Positions 1 through 7,492 of a DNA stretch of 13,471 nt are shown in pieces. Under the pieces are notes generated by a model that did no database searches, was not told the origin of the DNA, and saw nothing but the letters and a program-made list of their open reading frames with translations. Source of the stretch: Caryophanales bacterium UBA7057 (GTDB taxonomy: Bacteria > Bacillota_I > Bacilli_A > RF39 > UBA660); the NCBI GenBank assembly GCA_002493865.1, contig DLAC01000015.1, forward strand, positions 1 through 13,471, read 5' to 3'. A program made the position numbers and the translations under genes. Numbering within the stretch: the first letter of the stretch is position 1; each line of letters starts with the position of its first letter.

Positions 1-8
1 AAATACAA

Positions 9-37
9 TTGTTATTTTGGAATCTTTTCAGTATAAT
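9..37 (+). promoter_or_regulatory. sigma-A-type promoter of the ferredoxin gene
   Basis: A -35 box TTGTTA at 9-14 and a perfect -10 box TATAAT at 32-37 are separated by 17 bases. Transcription should start near 44, giving a leader of about 20 bases. The AGGAAG ribosome site at 51-56 lies 7 bases before the start codon. Confidence 0.7.
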
Positions 38-63
38 TTAATAAACAGAAAGGAAGTTTTTAA

Positions 64-291
64 ATGAAAGCAAAAGTAAATAAAGATATTTGTATCGGCT
101 GTGGAGCATGCACTCAAATTGCAGAAAACGTCTTTGAATTTGGAAGTGACGGATTAGCTGAGGTAAAAAAAGACATCAAAGAAATTAAACAAGAAGAAGA
201 AGAATCAGTTCTAGATGCAGAAGGAAGTTGCCCAGTAGGAGCAATTACAGTACAACAGGAAAACGATGCTGAAGAACAAAAAGTAGCATAA
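64..291 (+). CDS. fer: single-cluster [4Fe-4S] ferredoxin
   Basis: A 75-residue soluble electron carrier. It has the cysteine pattern of one-cluster bacterial ferredoxins: C10, C13 and C16 in CIGCGAC near the N-terminus, and C56 followed by proline in SCPVGAI, which together would bind one [4Fe-4S] cluster. The protein is strongly acidic in the middle (a Glu/Lys-rich stretch at about 35-50) and at the tail, as is usual for ferredoxins that dock on basic partners. The start is set by AGGAAG 7 bases upstream. It has its own promoter and a terminator directly after the stop, so it is probably transcribed alone. The redox partner cannot be told from the context; in Bacillus, ferredoxins of this size serve fatty-acid-desaturating or cytochrome P450-type enzymes, but none lies nearby. 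Confidence 0.93.
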   Translation: MKAKVNKDICIGCGACTQIAENVFEFGSDGLAEVKKDIKEIKQEEEESVLDAEGSCPVGAITVQQENDAEEQKVA

Positions 292-320
292 AAAAAAGCG
301 ATTATCAAATCGTTTTTTTT
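291..320. terminator. bidirectional terminator between ferredoxin and membrane protein genes
   Basis: A short hairpin (CGATT at 299-303, loop ATCA, AATCG at 308-312) is flanked by an A-run at 291-297 and a T-run at 313-320. The A/T tracts on both sides let it stop transcription from the ferredoxin gene and from the convergent gene on the minus strand. Confidence 0.8.
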
Positions 321-333
321 TAATCGTTTTTTA

Positions 334-777
334 CTATTTCTTTTTTGTAAGTGCCTCTTTTGTTAAAGGTAAAATATCTTGATCATCTGCTCTATATAAG
401 AATGCATAAGCAACAACGGCAATAGCACCTAACATAATCATAAAGAATCCAATTCCGTAATCAATGTTTACTTTTGCTAAAGAGCCTACAGACCCAGCTA
501 CGTTTTTCGCATCCATTACATCATAGATAGCAACAGCGGCACTAATTAATGCAGGTGCATAATTCCATTTTCCCTTTTTCATATAAATGAAAACAGCAGC
601 TACAATGGCAGCAACAATTACGAAAACACCATCGCCATCTACAAATTTAACTGCTTCACTTTGAGAAATTCCTAAAACAGAAGCTTTCACAGTAACAAAA
701 GTGAAAAAATTACCGATTAATAATAATAGGCACCCTACAATACCAATATAATTACAATATTTTTTTACTTTATCCAT
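334..777 (-). CDS. four-helix membrane protein, unknown function
   Basis: A 147-residue integral membrane protein that I do not recognise. Hydrophobic segments lie at about residues 11-31, 50-66, 72-88 and 107-127, with a lysine-rich N-terminus and a charged tail ending in three lysines, which suggests both ends are in the cytoplasm. Between the first two helices is a polar loop with a GDG turn. No catalytic motif is visible. The start is supported by AAAGGAG at 787-793, 9 bases upstream, and by a strong promoter just beyond. It appears monocistronic and shares its terminator with the convergent ferredoxin gene. C8 and C16 lie in or near the first helix. A small-molecule or stress-related membrane role is possible, but nothing in the sequence shows it. 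Confidence 0.8.
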   Translation of the reverse strand: MDKVKKYCNYIGIVGCLLLLIGNFFTFVTVKASVLGISQSEAVKFVDGDGVFVIVAAIVAAVFIYMKKGKWNYAPALISAAVAIYDVMDAKNVAGSVGSLAKVNIDYGIGFFMIMLGAIAVVAYAFLYRADDQDILPLTKEALTKKK

Positions 778-803
778 CTTCCCTTACTCCTTTCTTTCAC
801 TTT

Positions 804-832
804 ATTATATGTAGAAGAATAGAAGAGGTCAA
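804..832 (-). promoter_or_regulatory. sigma-A-type promoter of the four-helix membrane protein gene
   Basis: Read on the minus strand, TTGACC (827-832) and TATAAT (804-809) are separated by 17 bases, a near-consensus promoter. The leader would be about 20 bases. Confidence 0.75.
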
Positions 833-853
833 TTGAATTTTCATATAAGAAAA

Positions 854-886
854 AAAGAAAAAAGAAACCAAATCTATTTTTTCTTT
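854..886 (-). terminator. A/T-only hairpin after rluB
   Basis: On the minus strand the sequence AAAGAAAAAA (877-886) can pair with TTTTTTCTTT (854-863), followed by more T residues. The 5' arm is inside the last rluB codons. The stem is almost all A-T pairs, so this is a weaker candidate than the other terminators in the window. Confidence 0.45.
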
Positions 887-1590
887 GCAAGTACATAAAA
901 CTGATGAACTTCCTTAGGAGTTAAACTTCGATACTCTCCGGATTTTAAATTTCCAGTGGTTAAGAAACCGACACGCTCTCTTTTTAATTTATCTACTAAG
1001 TAACCAACACCTTCAAACATTTTCTTTACTTGATGATTTCTACCCTCATGAATGGTAAGTTCTACAATACAAGTACCATCCGAATTTGTTTTTCTTAATT
1101 TAATTCGGTCTGCTTTTACTAGATAATCATCAATGAAAACACCCTTTTTTAACTGAACTAAATCTTTGTTTTGAATCGTTTTATTTAATTTCGCTACATA
1201 AACTTTTTCTATTCGACCACTGGGATGCGTCATTAAATTAGAAAATTCTCCATCATTTGTAAGTAATAAAACTCCTGTCGTATCATAATCGAGTCTTCCA
1301 ATTGGATAAATTCTTTCTTCTATATTGATTAAATCCACAACTGTTTTCCGGTTCTTGTCATCATGTGCGGAAGTAATCACTCCTCTAGGCTTATTTAACA
1401 AGAAGTAAAGAGGTTGTCCTTTTTCTAATACTTTACCCATCACCTCGATAGAATCTTTTTCACTCACCTTAGTACCAAGTTCACGAACAACTTTTCCATT
1501 CACTGTGACTTTTCCCTCTACAATCAGTTTCTCTGCCTTACGCCTAGAACAAACACCACAATTTGCAATTACTTTCTGTAATCTTTCCAT
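874..1590 (-). CDS. rluB: 23S rRNA pseudouridine synthase, RluB/RsuA family
   Basis: A 238-residue cytoplasmic RNA-modifying enzyme that isomerises uridine to pseudouridine, most likely in 23S rRNA helix 89 as in Bacillus RluB. Residues 1-50 are an S4 RNA-binding domain (RLQKVIANCGVCSRRKAEKL). The catalytic domain carries the signature GRLDYDTTG at 98-106, with D101 as the expected nucleophile, KPRG at 67-70, and HEGRNHQVKKMF at 181-192. Length is normal for the family. The ATG is set by AGGAGG at 1597-1602, which overlaps the stop codon of dinG, so translation of the two genes is probably coupled. In B. subtilis rluB (ypuL) follows dacB-spmA-spmB directly; here dinG lies between. RsuA or RluE/F relatives share the domains, but the context supports RluB. 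Confidence 0.92.
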   Translation of the reverse strand: MERLQKVIANCGVCSRRKAEKLIVEGKVTVNGKVVRELGTKVSEKDSIEVMGKVLEKGQPLYFLLNKPRGVITSAHDDKNRKTVVDLINIEERIYPIGRLDYDTTGVLLLTNDGEFSNLMTHPSGRIEKVYVAKLNKTIQNKDLVQLKKGVFIDDYLVKADRIKLRKTNSDGTCIVELTIHEGRNHQVKKMFEGVGYLVDKLKRERVGFLTTGNLKSGEYRSLTPKEVHQFYVLAKKK

Positions 1591-1600
1591 CGTATCCCTC

Positions 1601-3613
1601 CTATCTTAATTTTTCATTTACAAAATCTTTCACATCATCCAGATTGGATGTAACCTCTCCAAAAGGCAAGCTGTCTGTTAAAAGATTAGAATATCTTTCA
1701 TTATATAGTAAGAATCTAGAATCTAAAATAGAAACGACACCCTTATCATTTTCACTACGAATCAAACGTCCTGTCCCTTGCTTTAGCTTTAATAACATTT
1801 CTGGTAAATATACCTTTTGGAAATTATCCTGATAGGTGCTTGCCTTCTCCTCTACCACTGGATCAACAATTGGGAAAGGAAGTCTCGTAATAATCAGACT
1901 ACTTAATGACTCTCCTTTAATATCAATACCCTCAAAGAAACTACCTGTTGCAAGTAAACATGAACCAACATTCTCTTCAAATTTTTCCTTTAACTTTTGA
2001 TGATTTCCACCATCCTGCTGGATATAAAGAGGATAATCTAGATAATCTTGTTGCAGTCGATCATAAACATAGGTCATATCCTTCTTAGAAGTAAATAAAA
2101 TTAAACTTCTACCTTTCGTAATCTCAATTAGACTTTTAATCTTTTCCGTAATTTGATCTAAATACAACTCATGTTCTTCGTTCGGATTTACAATATCATC
2201 TGGACAATAAAGGATTGTATTTTCTTGATAATCATAAGGAGAAGAAATTGGGAACTCTTTTAATACAGATTTTCCAACTACCTGATTTAATCCGATAGAG
2301 TCAGAATAATAGCCATAATGATCATTCGCATCTAGTGTAGCACTCGTCAAAACAATTCCTGCTTTTGTTTTTCCTAAAATACCAGATGCAATCTTATCTA
2401 AGTGACGAGGAGAATACATCAGTTGTAAATATTTACCATCATGATCTAAAAAGTTAGCCCAATAAATATTGTCTGCATCCTTTCCTTTTAATAAATCCCT
2501 TAAAATCTTCTCAAATCCCTCTAAAATTTCTAAAGGACGAGAATCTAGAGTATCTACATCATTTTGCTGATTTCTATTTTTCACTTCAATAATTGCATCT
2601 GTAATGGATTGATTCAGTTTTAAAATTACCTGCCTCATCGCACTATTACAAACAAATTGAATTCTGCCACAATCACTGAAATCTTCAATATCTAATCTAT
2701 TTTTTTTCATAATATGTTTCGCGCTAAAACGGATTTTTGTAAAAAAGTCATTTAAATTTTGAAAAAACTCTGTTTGAGGATAAAATTCATCATTATAGGA
2801 AACGGATTGATACAAGTGATACATCGCTCCCTCAATCCTTCTTTTATCAATGGCTTCTACATAGGCATTTCTTAATTTATCTTCAAAATTATGTGCTTCA
2901 TCGATGACAATCATATCTGTTTCACTAAAAATGGTAGACTCGTTTCCCTGTTTCAAATGTTGTGCTAATAAGTCTTGATTTGTGATAATCACTTTTTTTC
3001 CTTTAGAATAATCCTCTTTTTGAACCACGAATTTACAAGTACCATAATGAGGGCACGAATGGGCTCTACAATTTTTTACATGAATTCTTCTCCAAATAGA
3101 CTCTGGAATCTCTTCAAAGTCACCACGATCCATTCCACCTTCATCGACAATTTTATTTAAAATTTCTTGATATTTTTCACTACCAGATTCTTTTAAAAAT
3201 TCAGATAAACGCGACATACACATGTAATTATTCTTTCCTTTTGCTAAAACGACATCAATTGGGCCAATATTTAACATTTCAGCAACTTTATTCACATCGT
3301 TTAACAATTGTTCCTGTAATGCAATGGTAGAAGTTGCAATGATAAATCCATGAAAAGATTCTTCATTTTGAACTGCCGTAAGAAGAGGAATTAAATAAGC
3401 ATAACTCTTCCCAATCCCAACTTGTGCTTCAATTAATAAAATTTGTCTGTCACGAATGGTATCTACAATATCTAATGCCATGGTATGTTGACCTTCACGA
3501 TATTCAAGCTCACGGCTTCCATATAAAGATTCAAAGAATTGATCTACCTGTTCATACAAACGATTGTCTTCTTCACTTACATTGACATTTTTCCAAATAC
3601 TTGTTTCTTTCAC
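1601..3613 (-). CDS. dinG: ATP-dependent iron-sulfur helicase, DinG family
   Basis: A 670-residue superfamily 2 (XPD-like) 5'-3' DNA helicase involved in DNA repair and in resolving replication-blocking structures. Visible motifs, in order: Walker A in AQVGIGKS (63-70; K69 binds ATP), four cysteines C132, C182, C187 and C193 spaced as in the [4Fe-4S] domain, the DEAH box at 238-241 (VIDEAHNFED), motif III TSAT at 423-426, motif V GSFFEGIDIKG at 557-567, and motif VI QGTGRLIRS at 612-620 with the arginine finger region. There is no N-terminal DEDD exonuclease domain, unlike B. subtilis DinG, so it resembles the shorter E. coli DinG/YoaA form. The start codon is GTG at 3611-3613, with an AAGGG-like site 10 bases upstream; the next in-frame Met is residue 45, inside the conserved region. 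It is first in a dinG-rluB operon. Confidence 0.92.
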   Translation of the reverse strand: MKETSIWKNVNVSEEDNRLYEQVDQFFESLYGSRELEYREGQHTMALDIVDTIRDRQILLIEAQVGIGKSYAYLIPLLTAVQNEESFHGFIIATSTIALQEQLLNDVNKVAEMLNIGPIDVVLAKGKNNYMCMSRLSEFLKESGSEKYQEILNKIVDEGGMDRGDFEEIPESIWRRIHVKNCRAHSCPHYGTCKFVVQKEDYSKGKKVIITNQDLLAQHLKQGNESTIFSETDMIVIDEAHNFEDKLRNAYVEAIDKRRIEGAMYHLYQSVSYNDEFYPQTEFFQNLNDFFTKIRFSAKHIMKKNRLDIEDFSDCGRIQFVCNSAMRQVILKLNQSITDAIIEVKNRNQQNDVDTLDSRPLEILEGFEKILRDLLKGKDADNIYWANFLDHDGKYLQLMYSPRHLDKIASGILGKTKAGIVLTSATLDANDHYGYYSDSIGLNQVVGKSVLKEFPISSPYDYQENTILYCPDDIVNPNEEHELYLDQITEKIKSLIEITKGRSLILFTSKKDMTYVYDRLQQDYLDYPLYIQQDGGNHQKLKEKFEENVGSCLLATGSFFEGIDIKGESLSSLIITRLPFPIVDPVVEEKASTYQDNFQKVYLPEMLLKLKQGTGRLIRSENDKGVVSILDSRFLLYNERYSNLLTDSLPFGEVTSNLDDVKDFVNEKLR

Positions 3614-3640
3614 TATATCACAGCCCTTTTAACTTTGCAT

Positions 3641-3669
3641 ATTATATCACAATTGGATAGAAGTCGCAA
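3641..3669 (-). promoter_or_regulatory. sigma-A-type promoter of dinG-rluB
   Basis: On the minus strand TTGCGA (3664-3669) and TATAAT (3641-3646) are 17 bases apart. It lies just beyond the spmB terminator, so dinG-rluB forms its own transcription unit and does not depend on read-through from the spore operon. Confidence 0.7.
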
Positions 3670-3709
3670 GGATAATCCTATTATCTTTATTATAACCTAG
3701 TTTGGTAAG

Positions 3710-3736
3710 AAAAAAAAAGAACTTTTAAAAAAGTTC
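3710..3736 (-). terminator. terminator of the dacB-spmA-spmB operon
   Basis: On the minus strand GAACTTTT (3729-3736) pairs with AAAAGTTC (3719-3726), followed by nine T residues (3710-3718). The hairpin starts inside the spmB stop codon. Confidence 0.85.
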
Positions 3737-4259
3737 AAAAAAGAAGGGAAACTAATAAGACACTAATCACTAAAGTTACAAAATCAGCAAATAAACCAGC
3801 CTTTAAGGCATAACGAATATTTTTAATACCAATACTTCCAAAATAAAGAGAAATCACATAAATCGTAGTATCTGTTGCTCCCTGCATAACGGCAGCAATT
3901 CTACCTAAATAAGAATCAACCCCATAGGTTTTAAAAATATCAATCATCATCGCAAAAGAAGCATTTCCTGAAATGGGACGAATAAACGCAAGTGGCAAGA
4001 TTTCTTTTGGGAAATTAAAAAGGGAAAAAAGAGGAGAAAACAATCCCAAAATATCAGAAATCAAATGGCTCCTCAATAAAAGATTAATTCCAAAAATCAT
4101 TCCAAGTAGACATGGAAACACCTGAAACCCTAGTATAATTCCATCCTTTGCTCCTTCGATAAAAGTATCGAATAAAGAAACATTTTTAAAAAGAGCAACC
4201 CCAATAATTAAAAGAACCACCATCGGTAATACGTAATTTCCAAATGCTCCAAGATTCAT
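3735..4259 (-). CDS. spmB: spore maturation protein B, nucleoside-recognition/Gate domain
   Basis: A 174-residue membrane protein needed with SpmA for normal dehydration and heat resistance of the spore core in B. subtilis. It carries the Gate (nucleoside recognition) domain, with hydrophobic segments at about 10-27, 40-62, 86-108, 130-142 and 155-173. The family signatures RPISGNA (94-100) and QGATDTTIYVISLYFG (126-141) are intact. Its ATG overlaps the spmA stop in an ATGA arrangement (4256-4259), a sign of coupled translation and roughly equal amounts of the two proteins. It is the last gene of dacB-spmA-spmB. Length is as usual for SpmB. The two Gate proteins likely act together as the two halves of a membrane transporter-like module, but their substrate is not known. 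Confidence 0.92.
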   Translation of the reverse strand: MNLGAFGNYVLPMVVLLIIGVALFKNVSLFDTFIEGAKDGIILGFQVFPCLLGMIFGINLLLRSHLISDILGLFSPLFSLFNFPKEILPLAFIRPISGNASFAMMIDIFKTYGVDSYLGRIAAVMQGATDTTIYVISLYFGSIGIKNIRYALKAGLFADFVTLVISVLLVSLLF

Positions 4260-4834
4260 CGTTCACGCCTCCCTAAATAGGCATTCATTAAAAGCGCAAA
4301 AGTGGTATTTAAAATAGTTGCTAGAATTGTAACAAGTAATAAATCTGTTGGATTGACGGAGCCCATACCACTTCGAACAGCAAGAATATCAGTTGCAATC
4401 AGTGTCACTCCACTCGTGTTTAAAACCAAAAAAGTAATCATACTTTTACTCGCAGTATCCTTCTTTGGATTTTCTTCCTGTAGACATTTCATTGCCTTTA
4501 ATCCAAAAGGAGTCGAAGCATTATGAATTCCAAGCATATTAATCGTCAAATTACTAGCAATATATTGAAGTGCTGGATCATCTTTTTTTAATTCAGGAAA
4601 AATTAAAGAAAAAAAGGGCCGTAATAATCTGGAAAGGAATTCTAAAATGCCAGCCTCTTGGGCAATTTTCATAATCCCACTCCAAAGAATCATCATAGGA
4701 AACATAGAAAAAAAAAGTTCGAAAGAAGAAGAGCCACATTCAATAATTTCCTGATTCATCATATCAATCTTTCCTGTGATAAACCCATAGAAAAGTCCTA
4801 TGACAATAAAGGAACCCCAAATCTTATTTACCAT
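4256..4834 (-). CDS. spmA: spore maturation protein A, nucleoside-recognition/Gate domain
   Basis: A 192-residue membrane protein of the SpmA family, the partner of SpmB in spore core maturation. The hallmark NMLGIHNASTPFGLKAM is at residues 99-115, with hydrophobic segments at about 6-20, 39-57, 66-80, 133-152 and 165-185. ATG at 4832-4834 lies inside dacB (11-base overlap with its 3' end), preceded by a TGGGG sequence about 8 bases upstream, so translation is probably coupled to dacB. The gene order dacB-spmA-spmB is the same as in B. subtilis, where the operon is expressed in the mother cell. Finding this set intact argues that the organism, or a recent ancestor, forms spores, although SpmA/SpmB homologues also occur in some non-spore-formers. 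Confidence 0.92.
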   Translation of the reverse strand: MVNKIWGSFIVIGLFYGFITGKIDMMNQEIIECGSSSFELFFSMFPMMILWSGIMKIAQEAGILEFLSRLLRPFFSLIFPELKKDDPALQYIASNLTINMLGIHNASTPFGLKAMKCLQEENPKKDTASKSMITFLVLNTSGVTLIATDILAVRSGMGSVNPTDLLLVTILATILNTTFALLMNAYLGRRER

Positions 4835-5897
4835 GGAAAAAACCCCAAATCTTCTGCCACCAAGAATCTTTTTTCTGTTTCTTTTTTACATAAACCTTTT
4901 GTTCATGAATCTTTTCATCTCCTAATTTTACAGAAACAATTCCAACAGCGTCATGATCTTGATAATGGGCCAACTTTGAAAGTTTCACTTCTACTCTAAC
5001 TTGGTTTTTTTCTTCTTCTGTTAACGGATAGGTAAAATTTTCCTTGATATAAATTTGATCTGGATAATAAGCGTCATCAATTTTAAACTTCTTTGTATTT
5101 AAAATCTGATAATTTTGATAATTTTCAAATGCATATTCATAGAGTGTTTCATGGGTATCATACTCATTACCATCATTTAATGTCACAACTGTTAAATTTA
5201 ATTTTTTATCTTTAGCAGTTGTCACTAAGGTTCTTCCTGCCCTAGGAGTATACCCCGTTTTTCCTCCCGTTGTTTTATCATAAGAAGTTAGAAGTTTATT
5301 GCGGTTATACCATAAGTAGCTTTTTAAATTACTTTGAACTTGATATTTTTTAGTACCTACAATTTCCATATACGTATCATTTTTAGAGGCATAACTAGAA
5401 AGGAGCGCCATATCATAAGCACTAGACTTATTTTCTGTTTCTTCATCTAGTCCATGAGGATTTTTAAATATTGTATTCTTCATTCCTATCGCTTTCGCTT
5501 TTTCATTCATCATCTCTACAAACTTTTCTTCCGTTCCTCCAACAAAAACACTAATTACAATAGCAGCATCATTCCCACTTCGAAGCATAAGACCATAAAC
5601 TAAATCCCTTAAGGTCATCTTTTCCCCTAATTCAATATAAATATTAGAACCATACATTTTTAAAACCTCTTCCCCTACGGTTACCTCTTCTTCTAATTTC
5701 CCGGACTCAATTGCCAAGACAGCTGTCATAATTTTCGTAATAGATGCAATGAGTCGTGGTTGATTCTCTGCTTTCGCAAATAGAACTCTTCCACTATCTA
5801 TATCCATCATACAAGCACTTTGACTACTGACAGTCAGCGCATAAACATGACTTGGTAAAAGGCATAAAATCATAAAAATTATCCATCTCTTTCTCAA
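4824..5897 (-). CDS. dacB: D-alanyl-D-alanine carboxypeptidase, DacB-type penicillin-binding protein
   Basis: A 357-residue exported serine peptidase (family S11, PBP5*-like) that removes the terminal D-alanine from peptidoglycan stem peptides and so controls cross-linking; in B. subtilis DacB acts on the spore cortex. A signal peptide covers residues 1-20, with a likely cut after VYA. The three catalytic motifs are intact: SITK at 52-55 (S52 nucleophile), SGN at 107-109 and KTG at 213-215. A C-terminal beta-rich domain follows, ending in a lysine-rich stretch and WWQKIWGFFHGK, which may be an amphipathic membrane anchor as in PBP5. The start codon is TTG at 5895-5897; the AGGTGAT site at 5903-5909 fits it, and the next Met, residue 9, would cut into the signal peptide. 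The adjoining spmA-spmB identify it as the sporulation paralogue DacB and not DacA or DacF. Confidence 0.92.
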   Translation of the reverse strand: MRKRWIIFMILCLLPSHVYALTVSSQSACMMDIDSGRVLFAKAENQPRLIASITKIMTAVLAIESGKLEEEVTVGEEVLKMYGSNIYIELGEKMTLRDLVYGLMLRSGNDAAIVISVFVGGTEEKFVEMMNEKAKAIGMKNTIFKNPHGLDEETENKSSAYDMALLSSYASKNDTYMEIVGTKKYQVQSNLKSYLWYNRNKLLTSYDKTTGGKTGYTPRAGRTLVTTAKDKKLNLTVVTLNDGNEYDTHETLYEYAFENYQNYQILNTKKFKIDDAYYPDQIYIKENFTYPLTEEEKNQVRVEVKLSKLAHYQDHDAVGIVSVKLGDEKIHEQKVYVKKKQKKDSWWQKIWGFFHGK

Positions 5898-5902
5898 AAG
5901 TA

Positions 5903-5909
5903 ATCACCT
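5903..5909 (-). promoter_or_regulatory. ribosome binding site fixing the TTG start of dacB
   Basis: On the minus strand AGGTGAT matches the 3' half of the GGAGGTGAT consensus and ends 5 bases before TTG. No ATG or GTG lies at a suitable distance, so TTG is the probable start. Confidence 0.65.
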
Positions 5910-5954
5910 ATTTCAATATATGAAAAAGGAAAAACGGTTAGTCCATTTTTTAAG

Positions 5955-5983
5955 TTCACAAGCATTTAGAACGTGAATATACT
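5955..5983 (+). promoter_or_regulatory. upstream promoter (P1) of the HExxH protein gene
   Basis: TTCACA at 5955-5960 and TATACT at 5978-5983, each one base off consensus, are 17 bases apart. Transcription would start near 5990, leaving a leader of about 75 bases before the ATG at 6065. Confidence 0.55.
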
Positions 5984-6000
5984 ATATTTTGAAAAAACAA

Positions 6001-6029
6001 TTTACATTTTTACCACATTATGGTAGAAT
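6001..6029 (+). promoter_or_regulatory. downstream promoter (P2) of the HExxH protein gene
   Basis: TTTACA at 6001-6006 and TAGAAT at 6024-6029 are 17 bases apart, and the -10 is extended by TGG (6021-6023). An upstream in-frame ATG at 6020 lies inside this -10 region and cannot be the start of a transcript made here, which supports the ATG at 6065. Confidence 0.65.
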
Positions 6030-6064
6030 GGAATCTCGTGGAAGAAGGGACTAAATTTTACATT

Positions 6065-7492
6065 ATGAAAAAATTAAACTTATATTTTCTTGCAGTTTCC
6101 ATTGCTTTAGAAGTGATACCTGCTCCCATTACAAGAGCACAAGAAGTAGAATTTGAATCACAAACAGAAGATTTAACAGATTATAAAGACTTATTTGATC
6201 AAGTACTATTAGAAAGTTCAAAAGTAACATTCCCAGAAATTAATCAATTATTAAGTGATGATTCTTGGCAAGTGAAAAGTGAATGTAGTCATCTAGAAAG
6301 TTCCATTTACCAAGAAAGCACAAACTCTATTTCCTGGGAAGAGGCACTTATAAAAATAAAGGAAAATAATGAAATATATTTAAAGGAACATCCTGACCTA
6401 GACTATTTAACAGTCTTTTCAGAGGAAGGACTACAAGAAATTTTAAACAATCATGAAAAGTTTGTTGATATCATGAATCAAGATTACAACCTTGACTTAA
6501 AAAATATTTCTTATAACTTAGAAGAACTAGAAATCTTAAAAGATACAAGAGTCCCAGTTATGGAAGTTCCCTATTTTGCAAACTATGAACCATCGACACG
6601 AACGATGACTTTCTTAGAAGATTGGGATTTAGAATATTATAAAATTACACAAGCACATGAAGATGTTCACTTAATTCAAAGTGCCCATCAGGATTCTACT
6701 AGTACCAAACTAAAACAAAGTGTTTGGGAAGAACCAATAGAATATTCAAGGATAGAAAAGCCGTCCCCTCTTAGAACGATTGCTTTAGATGAATATATTG
6801 CCTATGTAGAGTCACAAAAAATGGACTTAAATTATCCAATTGATATTCCAGAATATGATTTACTATATTTATTAGAACTTTCTTTTATTCCAACCCCAAA
6901 TTACAGATTTCAAGATACATTAGCGAGTCTTTCTCTTTCACAAAACCAAGAAGGATTCTATCAGCTATTTGGAAATAGAAATCAAAAAGAAAATCAAATT
7001 CATAAGTTAATGCACTCCATTGACTTATGCTATGGCTTCTTTGCAGATGAAAGTGAAAATTTAAATGTTAAAACGGAAGACTTAATTCAAATGAGTCTGT
7101 TAGAAATCAATCGAAATCTATTTCAAAATCTAATAGAAAGTGAAACGGAATATTCAAAAGAAACAGTTTTTTATCTTATGAAATTAAATAAACAGTACAG
7201 CCTTTTTATCTTAGATAATTACATGTTAGAAGAAAGTGAGATAGACAAAGAAAATCTCCGTTTATCTTATCTAAATGACTATGAGAAATTAGAAGCAATC
7301 GCCCTAACAGCATTAGAACAGAAATATCAAACCCCAGAATTTTCTAATGAATATCAAGAATATACTCTAACCGATATGACAGAAAAATTAGACCAAAAAA
7401 ATCAAGAATTACTAGATCAAATGATGCTTACAATTCAGGACTTTTATAATTATAATACAGAAAAATCACTGTATCTTAGTCAAATCAACTAA
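6065..7492 (+). CDS. secreted HExxH protein, putative zinc metallopeptidase
   Basis: I do not recognise the family. With the start at 6065 the protein has 475 residues and a clear signal peptide (MKKLNLYFLAVSIALEV..., likely cut after TRA at residue 25), so it is exported. Residues 197-206 read AHEDVHLIQS, which contains HExxH (H198, E199, H202), the zinc-binding and catalytic motif of many metallopeptidases. LDEYIAYVES at 241-250 offers E243 or E249 as a possible third zinc ligand, as in gluzincins. The rest is acidic, rich in Glu, Asn and Gln, and predicted helical, with only two cysteines (C74, C322). The longer frame from 6020 would place the signal peptide internally and start inside a -10 box. 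An AAGGGA site lies 14 bases before the ATG, rather far. It is divergent from dacB and separately terminated. Confidence 0.75.
   Translation: MKKLNLYFLAVSIALEVIPAPITRAQEVEFESQTEDLTDYKDLFDQVLLESSKVTFPEINQLLSDDSWQVKSECSHLESSIYQESTNSISWEEALIKIKENNEIYLKEHPDLDYLTVFSEEGLQEILNNHEKFVDIMNQDYNLDLKNISYNLEELEILKDTRVPVMEVPYFANYEPSTRTMTFLEDWDLEYYKITQAHEDVHLIQSAHQDSTSTKLKQSVWEEPIEYSRIEKPSPLRTIALDEYIAYVESQKMDLNYPIDIPEYDLLYLLELSFIPTPNYRFQDTLASLSLSQNQEGFYQLFGNRNQKENQIHKLMHSIDLCYGFFADESENLNVKTEDLIQMSLLEINRNLFQNLIESETEYSKETVFYLMKLNKQYSLFILDNYMLEESEIDKENLRLSYLNDYEKLEAIALTALEQKYQTPEFSNEYQEYTLTDMTEKLDQKNQELLDQMMLTIQDFYNYNTEKSLYLSQIN

Noticed and set aside
114..308. Open frame on the minus strand opposite the ferredoxin gene
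   Set aside because: It mirrors the ferredoxin reading frame, has no ribosome site and runs through the shared terminator.
1563..1832. Open frames on the plus strand opposite dinG (also 2975-3160)
   Set aside because: Shadows of the dinG frame without start signals or recognisable sequence.
4658..4999. Open frame on the plus strand across the spmA/dacB junction
   Set aside because: It lies antisense to two well-identified genes, has an unnatural His/Lys-rich composition and no ribosome site.
5915..5922. CATATATT upstream of dacB on the minus strand as a sigma-E -10 box
   Set aside because: It matches the mother-cell -10 consensus only in part, no convincing -35 lies at the right distance, and transcription would start inside the ribosome site. 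A sporulation promoter is expected but I could not place it.
5954..5977. Imperfect inverted repeat (TTCAC ... GTGAA) in the dacB/HExxH intergenic region as an operator
   Set aside because: The arms are only 5 bases with a 13-base gap and coincide with the P1 promoter -35; chance is likely in such AT-rich sequence.
6020..6064. Longer N-terminus of the HExxH protein from the ATG at 6020
   Set aside because: That ATG lies within a promoter -10 region, has no ribosome site, and would bury the signal peptide 15 residues inside.
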